Below are positions 34,132-42,354 of a stretch of DNA of 64,000 bases, piece by piece. The notes under the pieces were generated by a model. The model saw only the letters and a list, made by a program, of their open reading frames with translations, did not search any database and had not been told where the DNA came from. Position 1 is the first letter of the stretch; each line of letters begins with the position of its first letter. Location of the stretch: the NCBI RefSeq assembly GCF_007747215.1, contig NZ_CP036273.1:930001-994000 (forward strand). The letters run 5' to 3'. The stretch is from Urbifossiella limnaea. Its GTDB lineage: Bacteria > Planctomycetota > Planctomycetia > Gemmatales > Gemmataceae. The position numbers and the translations under genes are program-made.

Positions 34132-34327
34132 TTCAGGCCGACGGCCTGACAGCCCTCAGCCCAGGGCAACGCCCTGGGTCAGGGGTGCGAATGGCCGTGC
34201 AGGCTGAAGGCCTGCGAGCCGGCTCCCAGCCCTTCAGGCTGGGGGGTGGTTTGTTGCCCCGCACCCAGGGCGGCGGTCGCTGCGCTCCCGTGCCCTGGGC
34301 TGAGAGCTGTCAGGCCTTCGGCCTGAA
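34132..34327. repeat. Nested palindrome cluster with 36-nt outer arms
   Basis: Outer arms 34132-34167 and 34292-34327 pair with two mismatches. Each arm contains the palindromes TCAGGCCGACGGCCTGA-type and CCCAGGGCAACGCCCTGGG-type. The centre holds further GCAGGCTGAAGGCCTGC and CAGCCCTTCAGGCTGGG hairpins. It fills the space before the livF stop at 34339. This looks like a REP/BIME-type cluster and may also terminate the liv transcript. Confidence 0.75.
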
Positions 34328-34338
34328 GACGGCGCGAC

Positions 34339-35058
34339 CTACTCGCCCAGATACGCCGCCCGGATGCGCGGGTCGTTCAGCAGCACGTCGGCCCGGTCGC
34401 TCATGGTCACCCGGCCGGTCTCCAGCACGTAGCCGCGGTGGGCCACCTTCAGCGCCATCCGGGCGTTCTGCTCCACCAGCAGCACCGACATCCCCTGCCG
34501 GTTCAGCTCGCGGATCACCTCGAAGATCTGCACCACGATCTGCGGCGCCAGCCCCAGCGACGGCTCGTCCAGCAGCAGCAGCTTCGGCCGGCTCATCAGC
34601 GCCCGGGCGATGGCGAGCATCTGCTGCTGCCCGCCGGAGAGCAGCCCGCCGGCCTGGTGCTGTCGCTCCCGCAGGATCGGGAACATCCCGAACGCCTTCT
34701 CGATGTCTGCCTTCACCCCGTCGGCGTCGGTGCGGGTGAAGGCGCCCATCTGGAGGTTTTCGAGCACCGTCAGCCGCGGGAAGATTTTGCGCCCCTCCGG
34801 CGACTGCGCCAGCCCGAACCGCACCACCTGGTGCGCCGGCACCTTCGCGGCGGTGAGGTCGCGGCCGTCGAACACGACGCGGCCGCCGCGGGCCTTCACG
34901 ACGCCGGACAGGCTCATCAGCGTGGTCGTCTTGCCGGCGCCGTTGGCGCCGATCATGGCGACGATCTCGCCCGGCTCCACCGTGAGCGAGATGCCGTGGA
35001 GGACGTTGATGGGGCCGTAGCCGGCTTCGAGTTTGTCGACCGAAAGCAGAGGAGGCAT
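34339..35058 (-). CDS. livF: Branched-chain amino-acid-type ABC importer ATPase LivF
   Basis: 239 residues. Walker A G-A-N-G-A-G-K-T-T, signature L-S-G-G-Q-Q-Q-M and Walker B L-L-L-L-D-E-P-S are intact, with L-V-E-Q-N as the switch region typical of LivF. It powers uptake with LivG. Its ATG overlaps the livG stop in TGATG (35056-35060), so translation is coupled. GAGG of livG's last codons serves as ribosome site. Confidence 0.92.
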   Translation of the reverse strand: MPPLLSVDKLEAGYGPINVLHGISLTVEPGEIVAMIGANGAGKTTTLMSLSGVVKARGGRVVFDGRDLTAAKVPAHQVVRFGLAQSPEGRKIFPRLTVLENLQMGAFTRTDADGVKADIEKAFGMFPILRERQHQAGGLLSGGQQQMLAIARALMSRPKLLLLDEPSLGLAPQIVVQIFEVIRELNRQGMSVLLVEQNARMALKVAHRGYVLETGRVTMSDRADVLLNDPRIRAAYLGE

Positions 35059-36095
35059 CAGCTCACCTCCTCCTTGCCCAGGTACGCCTCGATCACCTTC
35101 GGGTCGCGGCTCACCTCGGCGGGCGGCCCCTCGGCGATCTTCACGCCGTAGTCCAGCACCGCGACGCGGTCCGAAATCCCCATCACCAGGCTCATGTGGT
35201 GCTCGATCAGCAGCACCGTCACGCCGCGGTCGCGGATCTGGCGGATCAGGCCCATCAGGTTCGCCGTCTCGCTCGGGTTCATCCCCGCGGCCGGCTCGTC
35301 GAGCAGCAGCAGTTCGGGGCTCGTCGCCAGGGCCCGCGCGATTTCGAGCCGCCGCTGGTCGCCGTACGCGAGGTTGCACGCCAACTCGTTGTGCTTGCCG
35401 GCCAGCCCGACGAACGCCAGCCACTCGCCGGCCCTGGCGCGGAACTCGGCTTCTTCGCGGCGGTGCGCCGGCAGGTGGAGCAGCGCCGCCAGAGGGTGCC
35501 CCTTGATGGCCCGGCTCATGCCGACCTGCACGTTCTCCAGCACCGTCATCGCGTGGAACAGGCGGATGTTCTGAAACGTGCGGGCGATGCCGCCCTGCGA
35601 GATCACGTCCGGCGTGCGGCGGCTGCGCCACCACGTCAGCAGCATGCCGGCGGCGCCGACGACGAACCCGAACGCGAACCCGCCGCCGGCCGCGGTGCCG
35701 CGCGCCGAGACGTGCGCGGTGGCGTCCGACAGCGCCTTGCCCCACGGGAAGGTGGCGCGGGCGTCGGTGTAGTTCTGGCGGATGGCCGCCTTCCACAGCG
35801 CGTTGACGTTCACCGCCAGGAGCAGGCACACCAGCCCGGTCAGCAGCCCGACGGCGACGGCCCCGGCGACCGGCTTCCAGGTGAAGGCGCGCTCGATCGG
35901 CCGGCCGCGGAACAGGACGCGCCCCTCGGTCGGCTCGTAGATGCCGGTGACGGCGTTGAACACGGTCGTCTTGCCGGCGCCGTTCGGGCCGATGACGGAG
36001 AAGATGCGGCCGGGCTCGACCGTCAGGTCAACGCCGTTCACGGCGGTGATGCCGCCGAACCGCATGGTGAGCTTTTCGATCTGCAGCAGCGCCAT
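35058..36095 (-). CDS. livG: ABC importer ATPase LivG with an inserted membrane hairpin
   Basis: 345 residues, about 90 more than usual. Walker A G-P-N-G-A-G-K-T-T (37-45), signature L-A-Y-G-D-Q-R-R and Walker B L-L-L-L-D-E-P-A are normal. Between V-L-F-R-G-R-P-I (60-67) and I-S-Q-G-G-I-A-R-T-F-Q-N (Q-loop region) lies an insert of ~95 residues. It carries two hydrophobic helices (about 76-98 and 137-156) joined by a ~35-residue polar loop. In ordinary LivG this place is a short turn. The insert is in frame, so it may anchor the ATPase directly in the membrane. ATG 36095 has GAGG 5 nt upstream; a GTG at 36101 is also in frame. Confidence 0.88.
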   Translation of the reverse strand: MALLQIEKLTMRFGGITAVNGVDLTVEPGRIFSVIGPNGAGKTTVFNAVTGIYEPTEGRVLFRGRPIERAFTWKPVAGAVAVGLLTGLVCLLLAVNVNALWKAAIRQNYTDARATFPWGKALSDATAHVSARGTAAGGGFAFGFVVGAAGMLLTWWRSRRTPDVISQGGIARTFQNIRLFHAMTVLENVQVGMSRAIKGHPLAALLHLPAHRREEAEFRARAGEWLAFVGLAGKHNELACNLAYGDQRRLEIARALATSPELLLLDEPAAGMNPSETANLMGLIRQIRDRGVTVLLIEHHMSLVMGISDRVAVLDYGVKIAEGPPAEVSRDPKVIEAYLGKEEVS

Positions 36096-36111
36096 CGGCA
36101 CCTCGCGGCGG

Positions 36112-37200
36112 TCAACCCAGCTCGTGCTTCGTCCGCGCCGCGGGCAACAGGCCCGAGGGGCGGAACCGCATCATCACGATCAGCGCCGCCCCGAAGATGA
36201 ACAGCCGCCACCCGCTCACCTTCAGGTACTGCTTCCCCTGCATCCACGCCGGGAACAGCTCCTGGAACTCGCGCTTCTGCACGTACGTGTCCAGCACCGG
36301 CGTCAACACCATGTCGTACCCGACCAGCAGGAACACCCCCAACAGCACCCCCGGGCGGTTGCCCAGGCCGCCGAGGATGACGCAGCACAGGGTAATCATC
36401 GAGCGGTTGAAGTCGTACGCCTCCGGCCCGCCGGTCGTCTGCTGCGCCACCGCATACAGCCCGCCGGCGAGCCCGGCGATGGCCGCGCCCAGCGCGATCG
36501 CCGTCAACTTCAGCCGGGCCGGGTTCAGGCCCATGCACGACGCGGCGAGCTCGTCCTCGCGCAGCGCCACCCACGCCCGCCCGAGTCGGCTCCGCTCCAG
36601 GTTCCGCAGCAGCACGTTCGTCAGCGCCAGCAGCCCGAGGCACAGCAGGTAGAAGTACGGGTAGTCGTACCAGTAGCGGCCCCAGCCCAGGTTCGCGGGG
36701 CGGATCGGCCGCAGGTCCGGGTCGTCCACGCCCGGCAGCAGCTTCGGCGTCACCGGGTTCAGCCCGCGCGTGCCTTCCGTGATGGCGTCGAGGTTGCGGA
36801 TCACGAACACGATGATGAGCCCGAACCCCATCGTGACGAGCGCCAGGTAGTCGCCGCGGAGGCGCAGCGTCGGCGCGGTCGTGGCCACGCCGAGCGCCGC
36901 CGACGCCAGCACGCCCACGAGCACGGCCACGGGGAACGCCAGCTGGAACGGGAACGTCTGCACCGTCAGGATGCCGACGGTGTAGGCGCCGATGCCGAAG
37001 AACGCCGCGATGCCGAGGTGCAGCAGCCCAGTGTACCCGACGACGACGTTCAGCCCGAGCGCCAGGAGCGCCAGGATGAAGATCGGCGTGAGCTGCTGGG
37101 CGTACAGCCCGACCTGCTTGTCGGGGACGAACGGCAGGGCGGCCAGGGCCAGGAACAGCACCGGCAGCCACGCCGCGGACAGGACCGCGCGCGGGCTCAT
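36112..37200 (-). CDS. livM: ABC importer permease LivM
   Basis: 362 residues with ten or so membrane helices; G-L-N-V-V-V-G-Y-T-G-L-L-H-L-G and the EAA-like loop E-D-E-L-A-A-S-C-M-G-L-N are the conserved LivM marks. A loop of about 40 residues (around V-D-D-P-D-L-R-P-I-R-P-A-N-L-G-W) between helices is longer than in the E. coli protein. The start codon overlaps the livH stop (ATGA at 37197-37200). Confidence 0.92.
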   Translation of the reverse strand: MSPRAVLSAAWLPVLFLALAALPFVPDKQVGLYAQQLTPIFILALLALGLNVVVGYTGLLHLGIAAFFGIGAYTVGILTVQTFPFQLAFPVAVLVGVLASAALGVATTAPTLRLRGDYLALVTMGFGLIIVFVIRNLDAITEGTRGLNPVTPKLLPGVDDPDLRPIRPANLGWGRYWYDYPYFYLLCLGLLALTNVLLRNLERSRLGRAWVALREDELAASCMGLNPARLKLTAIALGAAIAGLAGGLYAVAQQTTGGPEAYDFNRSMITLCCVILGGLGNRPGVLLGVFLLVGYDMVLTPVLDTYVQKREFQELFPAWMQGKQYLKVSGWRLFIFGAALIVMMRFRPSGLLPAARTKHELG

Positions 37201-38180
37201 ACCTTCTCCCGGGTGCGGGCGCCGAGCAGGCCGTTCGGGCGGAAGATCAGCACGACGACGAGGATGGCGAAGATCAGCGCCTCGCTCCACTCGGACCCGA
37301 TGTACGCCCCGCCGAGCGTCTTCACCAGGCCGATCATGATGCCGCCGAGCACCGCCCCGGGGATGTTGCCGATGCCGCCGAGCACGGCCGCGGTGAAGGC
37401 GTACACGCCGTTCTGGAAGCCCATCTGGTAGTTGACGGTGTTGAAGTACAGGCTGTACACCACCGACCCGACGCCCGCCAGCGCCCCGCCGAGGGCGAAC
37501 GTCGCCGCGATGACGCGGTCCACGTTGATCCCCATCAGCTGCGCCGCGGTCGGGTTCTGGGCGGTGGCCCGCATCGCCTTGCCGAGCGTGGTGTACCGCA
37601 CGAACAGCGTCAGCGCCGCCATCGTCGGCAGCGTCACCAGCACCACCATGAGGTCCTTGAACGTGAACCGCAGGCCGGTGCCGTCGAGGAGGTTGGCGGG
37701 CTCCGGCGGCGCGGCGGCGGGGTCGGTCACGCGCGGGCCGAGTAGGTCGGGGAAGGTCACGTCGGTGGCGCCCTTCCAGAACAGGCCGACGCCCATGAAC
37801 ACGAAGCTGACGCCGATGGCGGACACCAGCGGCGCCAGCTTCGGGGCGGTGCGGAGCGGCTTGTAGACGGCCCGGTCCACGGCGACGTTCAGCGCCGCGC
37901 AGAACAGCGGCGCGGCGACGAGCATGAGGGCGACGGCGGCGAGCCCGGCGGGGGTGCCGGCCTCCGACTGGGTGCGGGCGCCGACCAGCAGGCACACCTC
38001 CAGCGACAGGAAGCAGCCGAGCATGAACAGGTCGCCGTGGGCGAAGTTGATCAGCTCGACGATGCCGTACACCATCGTGTACCCGAGCGCGATCAGGGCG
38101 TAGAGGAGCCCGGACACGAGCCCGATGAGGACGAACTGGCCGAACGCGGCGGCGGGGTCGGCGGCGAAAAGCGGCGTCAT
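37197..38180 (-). CDS. livH: ABC importer permease LivH
   Basis: 327 residues with about eight membrane helices. G-L-V-S-G-L-L-Y-A-L-I-A-L-G-Y-T-M-V-Y-G, then I-N-F-A-H-G-D-L-F-M-L-G, and the EAA-type loop A-Q-L-M-G-I-N-V-D-R identify LivH. ATG 38180 is used; an upstream in-frame start at 38204 would lie in the terminator. It follows livK after a 61-nt gap with a stem-loop. Confidence 0.92.
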   Translation of the reverse strand: MTPLFAADPAAAFGQFVLIGLVSGLLYALIALGYTMVYGIVELINFAHGDLFMLGCFLSLEVCLLVGARTQSEAGTPAGLAAVALMLVAAPLFCAALNVAVDRAVYKPLRTAPKLAPLVSAIGVSFVFMGVGLFWKGATDVTFPDLLGPRVTDPAAAPPEPANLLDGTGLRFTFKDLMVVLVTLPTMAALTLFVRYTTLGKAMRATAQNPTAAQLMGINVDRVIAATFALGGALAGVGSVVYSLYFNTVNYQMGFQNGVYAFTAAVLGGIGNIPGAVLGGIMIGLVKTLGGAYIGSEWSEALIFAILVVVLIFRPNGLLGARTREKV

Positions 38181-38204
38181 CGGGCTCCCGGGCGGGGGAA
38201 ACAA

Positions 38205-38236
38205 GAAAGCCCGGGGACGGCCGCCCCCGGGCTTTC
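38205..38236 (-). terminator. Stem-loop between livK and livH
   Basis: 12-bp stem GAAAGCCCGGGG/CCCCGGGCTTTC (38205-38216 with 38225-38236). On the transcribed minus strand it is followed by TTGTTTCC, a partial U-tract. It sits 5 nt after the livK stop. A leaky terminator here would give much binding protein and little permease, as in many ABC operons. Confidence 0.75.
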
Positions 38237-38241
38237 GGCCG

Positions 38242-39471
38242 TCACTTCTTGTCTACGGTCTTCTGCGGGACGAACTTCCCGCCCTCGACCTTGCTGATGG
38301 TCAGCTGCTGGAGGGTGGTGTCGCCGTCGGCGTCGAAGCTCCACTTGCCGACCACGCCGCCCTCGAAGTCCTTCGTCTCCAGGCACGCCTTCAGGATCGC
38401 CTCGCGGTCCTTCCGGCCGACCTTCTTCGCCGCCGCGAGGAACACCGCGGCGGCCTCGTACCCGTACACGGCGTACGCCTCGGGCTCCTTCGTGTACTTC
38501 GCCTTGTACTTCTCGACGAACTCCTTCCCCTTCCCCTTGAGCATCGACGGGTCGGTGCCGCCGATGGTGGCGTACACGTTGGCCAGGTCCTGGGCCGACG
38601 CCGAGTCGAGGAAGGCCTGCTCGTAGCACCCGTCCGGCACCATCACCGGGCACGTCACCCGGGAGGCCCGCAAGTCCTTGACGAGCTTGCCGGCGGCCGT
38701 CTGGGTGGTGCCGCCGAAGTACACCATGTCGGGGTTCAGCGCCCGCACCTGCTCGGTGATCTCGCGGAACGACGTCTGAGTGTGGACGATCGGCCGGCGG
38801 CCGCCGCCGAGGATCTCGAGCCCGATGGCCCGGCAGCGGGCCTCGAACAGGCCGGCGATGCCGTCGCCGTACAGTTCGTTGTCGTGGAGGATGTACACCT
38901 TCTTGGCGGTCAGCGTCTCCTTGACGAAGTCGGCCGACAGCGGCCCCTGCACGTCGTCGGTCGGGCAGACGCGGCAGAACGTGACGCGCTTCGCGGGGCG
39001 GTACACCTCGGGCTCGCCGGTGGTGTCGCCGGGCTGCTTCTTGGTGAGCCCCGGCCACGTCGCGGCGGGGGAGATTTGCAGCACGCCGCCCTCGTTGAGG
39101 ATCGGCATCGACACCTTCGCGGCGCCGGAGTTGTACGGCCCGATGAAGACCATCACGTCGTCGTCGGCGACGGCGTCGCGGGCGTTCTTCGCCTCGGCGG
39201 CCGCCTCCCACTTGCCGGACGACGCGGTGGCGTCGTCGGCGTCCACGTAGTCGATCCGGTGCCCGGCGACTTCGCCGCCGAAGTCCTCGATCGCCATCTT
39301 GATGCCGTTAACGATCGTGTCCGTCTGCCCCTGTGCGGAGCCGGTGCGCGGGAAGCTGGAGAGGATCTTGAGGACGGGCCGGGTGTCCTTCGACCCGCCG
39401 CACCCGCCGCACCCGGCCATCGACCCGGCCGCCAACCCGGTGGCGGCGGCGAGAAAGCGACGACGATCCAC
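38242..39471 (-). CDS. Branched-chain amino-acid-type substrate-binding lipoprotein (LivK-like)
   Basis: 409 residues. GTG 39471 starts D-R-R-R-F-L-A-A-A-T-G-L, a twin-arginine-type signal ending in the lipobox S-M-A-G-C (Cys after ~19 residues), so it is exported, probably folded, and lipid-anchored. The mature protein has the two-lobed periplasmic-binding fold (I-K-M-A-I-E-D-F-G-G; Y-G-Y-E-A-A-A-V-F-L-A-A-A). An AGGGGGAC ribosome site precedes the GTG. It is the first gene of the liv cluster. Members of this family bind amino acids, amides or urea; the true ligand is unknown, so no gene symbol is assigned. Confidence 0.85.
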   Translation of the reverse strand: MDRRRFLAAATGLAAGSMAGCGGCGGSKDTRPVLKILSSFPRTGSAQGQTDTIVNGIKMAIEDFGGEVAGHRIDYVDADDATASSGKWEAAAEAKNARDAVADDDVMVFIGPYNSGAAKVSMPILNEGGVLQISPAATWPGLTKKQPGDTTGEPEVYRPAKRVTFCRVCPTDDVQGPLSADFVKETLTAKKVYILHDNELYGDGIAGLFEARCRAIGLEILGGGRRPIVHTQTSFREITEQVRALNPDMVYFGGTTQTAAGKLVKDLRASRVTCPVMVPDGCYEQAFLDSASAQDLANVYATIGGTDPSMLKGKGKEFVEKYKAKYTKEPEAYAVYGYEAAAVFLAAAKKVGRKDREAILKACLETKDFEGGVVGKWSFDADGDTTLQQLTISKVEGGKFVPQKTVDKK

Positions 39472-39547
39472 GGCGTGTCCCCCTGGTGGCGTGCGGGCGG
39501 CCCGATGGTAGGCCGGCGCCGCGGCCCCGTCAACGATATTGAGAGGT

Positions 39548-39630
39548 AGTGGGCAGTGGGCAGTGGGCAGTGGGCAGTTAAGACCAGAGCCGGGTGCTAA
39601 CTGCCCACTGCCCACTGCTCACTGCCCACT
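39548..39630. repeat. 33-bp inverted repeat of AGTGGGC units
   Basis: Arms 39548-39580 and 39598-39630 pair with one mismatch. The left arm is four AGTGGGC units plus AGTTA. The dtd stop codon and its last three codons (S-G-Q) lie in the right arm. It sits between dtd and livK on the same strand. Confidence 0.88.
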
Positions 39631-40062
39631 TTCAAGTACGAACGTCACCGGGCCGTCGTTCACCAACTCCACCTGCATGTCGGCGCCGAACCGGCCGGTC
39701 GCCACCGGCAGCCCGACGGCCCGCAGTTCGGCCGCGAACCGCTCGTACAGCGGCTCCGCCACCGCCGGCGGCGCCGCCCCGGTGAAGCTCGGCCGGCGGC
39801 CCTTGCGGGTGTCGCCGTACAGCGTGAACTGGCTCACCACCAGCACGCCGCCGCCCACGTCCAGCACCGAGCGGTTCATCTTTCCGGCGTCGTCCTCGAA
39901 GGCCCGCAGGTGCGCCACCTTGTCCGCGAGCCACACGGCCTCGGCGGGCGTGTCGGCCGGCGCGACGCCGAGCAGCACGAGCCAGCCGGCCTCGACGGCG
40001 CCGACGGTCTCGCCGGTCACGACGACGGCCGCCCGGCGGACGCGCTGGAGGACGGCACGCAT
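39619..40062 (-). CDS. dtd: D-aminoacyl-tRNA deacylase
   Basis: 147 residues. It removes D-amino acids mischarged on tRNA. The two signature motifs are present: [17 protein letters not shown] and N-D-G-P-V-T-F (the conserved GP of the cross-dimer active site). The N-terminus M-R-A-V-L-Q-R-V is textbook. The extreme C-terminus is encoded by the inverted repeat. It stands alone, divergent from two small genes. Confidence 0.95.
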   Translation of the reverse strand: MRAVLQRVRRAAVVVTGETVGAVEAGWLVLLGVAPADTPAEAVWLADKVAHLRAFEDDAGKMNRSVLDVGGGVLVVSQFTLYGDTRKGRRPSFTGAAPPAVAEPLYERFAAELRAVGLPVATGRFGADMQVELVNDGPVTFVLESGQ

Positions 40063-40318
40063 CGGCGTCGGTCGGTGGTAGGAGAGGGATTAAGGGTGAT
40101 GGTATGGAGCGGGGCGCCCGGCGGCACGGCCGGCCCAGCCTGCCGCCGCGCCTCGTCCTGCCCCCGCCCCGCGACCGCCACCGCCGGCCCGCCGCGCGGC
40201 GCGGCCGGAGCGGTTCTGTCGGTGGTGGCGTTTGCACGCCGCCCCCCGCCGTGGCAGGATTTACCCGTGGGGCCGGCCCGACCCCTCTCCCCGCCCGCCA
40301 CCTTTCCGGACGACCGAC

Positions 40319-40480
40319 ATGAGCCCGAAGCACGACGACCGTTCCGGGTACGACTCGTTCTGGACCGCAACCGAGCCGGCCACCGCGGCGGCCCCCGCGG
40401 CGGCTCCGCCCGCCCCGCCCGCCCCGCCCGCCCCGACAGACGCCTACGCCGCGTTCGCCGCCGCGGCCGACGGCGAGTAG
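40319..40480 (+). CDS. Small Ala/Pro-rich protein of unknown function
   Basis: 53 residues: a charged start (S-P-K-H-D-D-R-S-G-Y-D-S-F-W), a Pro/Ala low-complexity middle with P-P-A-P triplets, then Y-A-A-F-A-A-A-A-D-G-E. No signal peptide. It is placed between the divergent dtd start and an exported protein gene. No strong ribosome site is visible, so the call is weak; the coding reading rests on a plausible start and stop only. Confidence 0.35.
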   Translation: MSPKHDDRSGYDSFWTATEPATAAAPAAAPPAPPAPPAPTDAYAAFAAAADGE

Positions 40481-40526
40481 GACGACGGCGTCCTCGGTCT
40501 CGCCCGCCCCCCTCACGGAGACCCCC

Positions 40527-40889
40527 ATGCGCTCGCTCGTCCTCGCAGCCGCCTTCGGGCTGACCGCCGCCCTCGCCGCCGCCCAGGACGCCCCGCCGCT
40601 CCTGACCGCCCACGGGTCGGTCGAGAAGGCCGACAAGGACACCCTGACGGTGAAGCCCCGGGCCGCCGACGGCAAGTTCCAGAAGGCCGTGGCCCTGAAG
40701 GTGACCGGGACCAGCCGGGTGACCGTGCTCGCCCCGCAGGTGCGCGACGGGAAGGTGGTCCTCACCCAGCGCGAGGCGGCGGCCGCGGACCTCGCCCCCG
40801 GGCAGGCCGTCGCAGTCATTTATGCCGACGCCGGTAAAGACGGGGCGGTGCTGCTGACGGCCGTGGCCCAGCCCGCCGCGAACAAGTAG
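40527..40889 (+). CDS. Small exported protein of unknown function
   Basis: 120 residues with a signal peptide (L-V-L-A-A-A-F-G-L-T-A-A-L-A-A-A-Q-D). The mature ~100 residues are beta-rich (H-G-S-V-E-K-A-D-K-D-T-L-T-V-K-P-R; V-T-G-T-S-R-V-T-V-L), the look of a small OB- or DUF5666-like single domain. A GGAGACCCC site precedes the ATG. No cysteines or catalytic motif. Confidence 0.65.
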   Translation: MRSLVLAAAFGLTAALAAAQDAPPLLTAHGSVEKADKDTLTVKPRAADGKFQKAVALKVTGTSRVTVLAPQVRDGKVVLTQREAAAADLAPGQAVAVIYADAGKDGAVLLTAVAQPAANK

Positions 40890-40967
40890 CCGGGGGCGCC
40901 GCCCACACCGGCCGCGGTGGGGGACCGAGCCGGGTCGCCGGAACCCCGAGCCACGCCCTGGCGGCAA

Positions 40968-41504
40968 CTACGCTAACCCCAGCACTGCCGACGGCGCCGC
41001 ACCGCCCGCGGCGCGGTCGAGCTGCCAGAACGTCACCGCGTGGGCGTTCCGCTCGTCGGCCGGGTGCCGCTGCACGTTCGTCACCGCGAACGCCAGCCGG
41101 TCGAGCAGGTCCACCGGGAAGCGCGTCGTTCCTGCGAACTCGCCGTCCACCACAGTGAGGTAGAGCCGGTCGGCCAGCGGCAGGAACTCGCGGTACACCT
41201 CGCCGCCGCCGATCACCACCGCCTCCTCGGCGCCGAACGAGGCCGCCAGTTCCAGCGCGTCGGCCGCCGAGCGCACGACGTGCACGCCGGCCGGGGCGAA
41301 GTCCGGTCGGCGCGTGAGGACGAGGTTCGGGCGGTCGGGGAGCGGTCGGCCGATCTGCTCGAATGTGGTGCGGCCGAGGATGATCGGTTTGCCGAGCGTG
41401 AGGGCGCGGAAGTGCTTCAGGTCGCGCGGCAGGTGCCACGGCAGGCCGGTTTCGGTGCCGATGACGTGGTTCCTGCCGAGCGCGGCGATGAGCGCCAGTC
41501 GCAT
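40968..41504 (-). CDS. folA: Dihydrofolate reductase
   Basis: 178 residues. It reduces dihydrofolate with NADPH. The family blocks are I-A-A-L-G-R-N-H-V-I-G, L-P-W-H-L-P-R-D-L-K-H-F-R (with the active-site acid), I-L-G-R-T-T-F-E and V-I-G-G-G-E-V-Y. The ATG at 41504 gives the canonical short N-terminus; an in-frame start at 41564 adds non-conserved residues. No thyA is adjacent. Confidence 0.93.
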   Translation of the reverse strand: MRLALIAALGRNHVIGTETGLPWHLPRDLKHFRALTLGKPIILGRTTFEQIGRPLPDRPNLVLTRRPDFAPAGVHVVRSAADALELAASFGAEEAVVIGGGEVYREFLPLADRLYLTVVDGEFAGTTRFPVDLLDRLAFAVTNVQRHPADERNAHAVTFWQLDRAAGGAAPSAVLGLA

Positions 41505-41881
41505 CTCGTGACCCTGCCGGTGGTTCAGGCGCCGCGCCGCCTCGGCGGCGTCGTTCCAACACAAATGCTTCCAGACGACTCAGTGCTTCCACGGACGGGG
41601 TGTCTCCGTCTCTGGAACCAATGAGAAGCGCCCGAACGAGCCGGCGGCCAGACCGCAACGGACCACCCCGAGGTGAGGCCCGACGGGCGGGTAGCGACCC
41701 GCCGGACTCGGTATCAGTTGTATCGCCGCCGCGGTGCCCGGGCTCGGTCGTCCCTGGCCCGGCGGCACCCTGGCCTGCCTGATGCGTCCTTCCGGTCGGC
41801 GACCGCTGCTCGATTTTTCGCCGACGGCTGAATCCGTGTGGCAGAGTGAACGCGCCCAAACACGCGGCGCGGAGTCCGGTC
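41505..41881. other. Intergenic gap between divergent folA and BON genes, no gene seen
   Basis: 377 nt between the folA start (minus) and the BON protein start (plus). Short frames here lack ribosome sites and coding character. No clear -10 box or large palindrome was found. It must contain both promoters. Confidence 0.4.
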
Positions 41882-42277
41882 ATGCGGCAGATGGCGGCGG
41901 CGCTGATCCTGCTGGCCCTGTTCGTGGTGCTGGTCGGGAGCCGGTTCAGCCCGGCGGACGGCGACAAACTGGCGGCGGTGTCGCGGCTGACGGCGGCGAA
42001 GCTGCGCGACGCCCTGCCGACGGACGCGGCCCTGGCCGGTCCGGTGGGGGCGTTCCGCCGGGGGTTGCCGGACGACCCCGCCGGCCGGGTGAAGGCGCGG
42101 CTCGAGACGGACCGCCGGCTGGCAGGGGTGCCGTTCACGGTGTCGGCCGAGGGCGAGAAGGTGACCCTGCGCGGGGTGGTGCCGGACGCGGCGGCGCGGC
42201 GGCGGGCGGTGAGCCTGGCCGAGAACACGGTCGGCGTGGCCGAGGTGGTGGACGAGTTGGCGGTGCCCGCGGGGTGA
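41882..42277 (+). CDS. Membrane-anchored BON-domain protein
   Basis: 131 residues. One hydrophobic helix near the N-terminus (A-A-A-L-I-L-L-A-L-F-V-V-L-V-G), a linker, then a single BON domain whose end reads V-T-L-R-G-V-V-P-D-A-A-A-R-R-R-A-V-S-L-A-E-N-T-V-G-V-A-E-V-V-D-E-L. BON domains bind phospholipid or other envelope surfaces. ATG 41882 follows GGAG with 7-nt spacing; a GTG at 41846 is also in frame. A second BON gene lies at 44550. Role unknown, envelope-associated by inference. Confidence 0.75.
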   Translation: MRQMAAALILLALFVVLVGSRFSPADGDKLAAVSRLTAAKLRDALPTDAALAGPVGAFRRGLPDDPAGRVKARLETDRRLAGVPFTVSAEGEKVTLRGVVPDAAARRRAVSLAENTVGVAEVVDELAVPAG

Positions 42278-42354
42278 GTCGACCCACGGCTCGCCGTGTT
42301 CCTCGTGCCCGGTAACATACCCGTACCGGACGCCCTCCCCGCAGGAACCCGACC

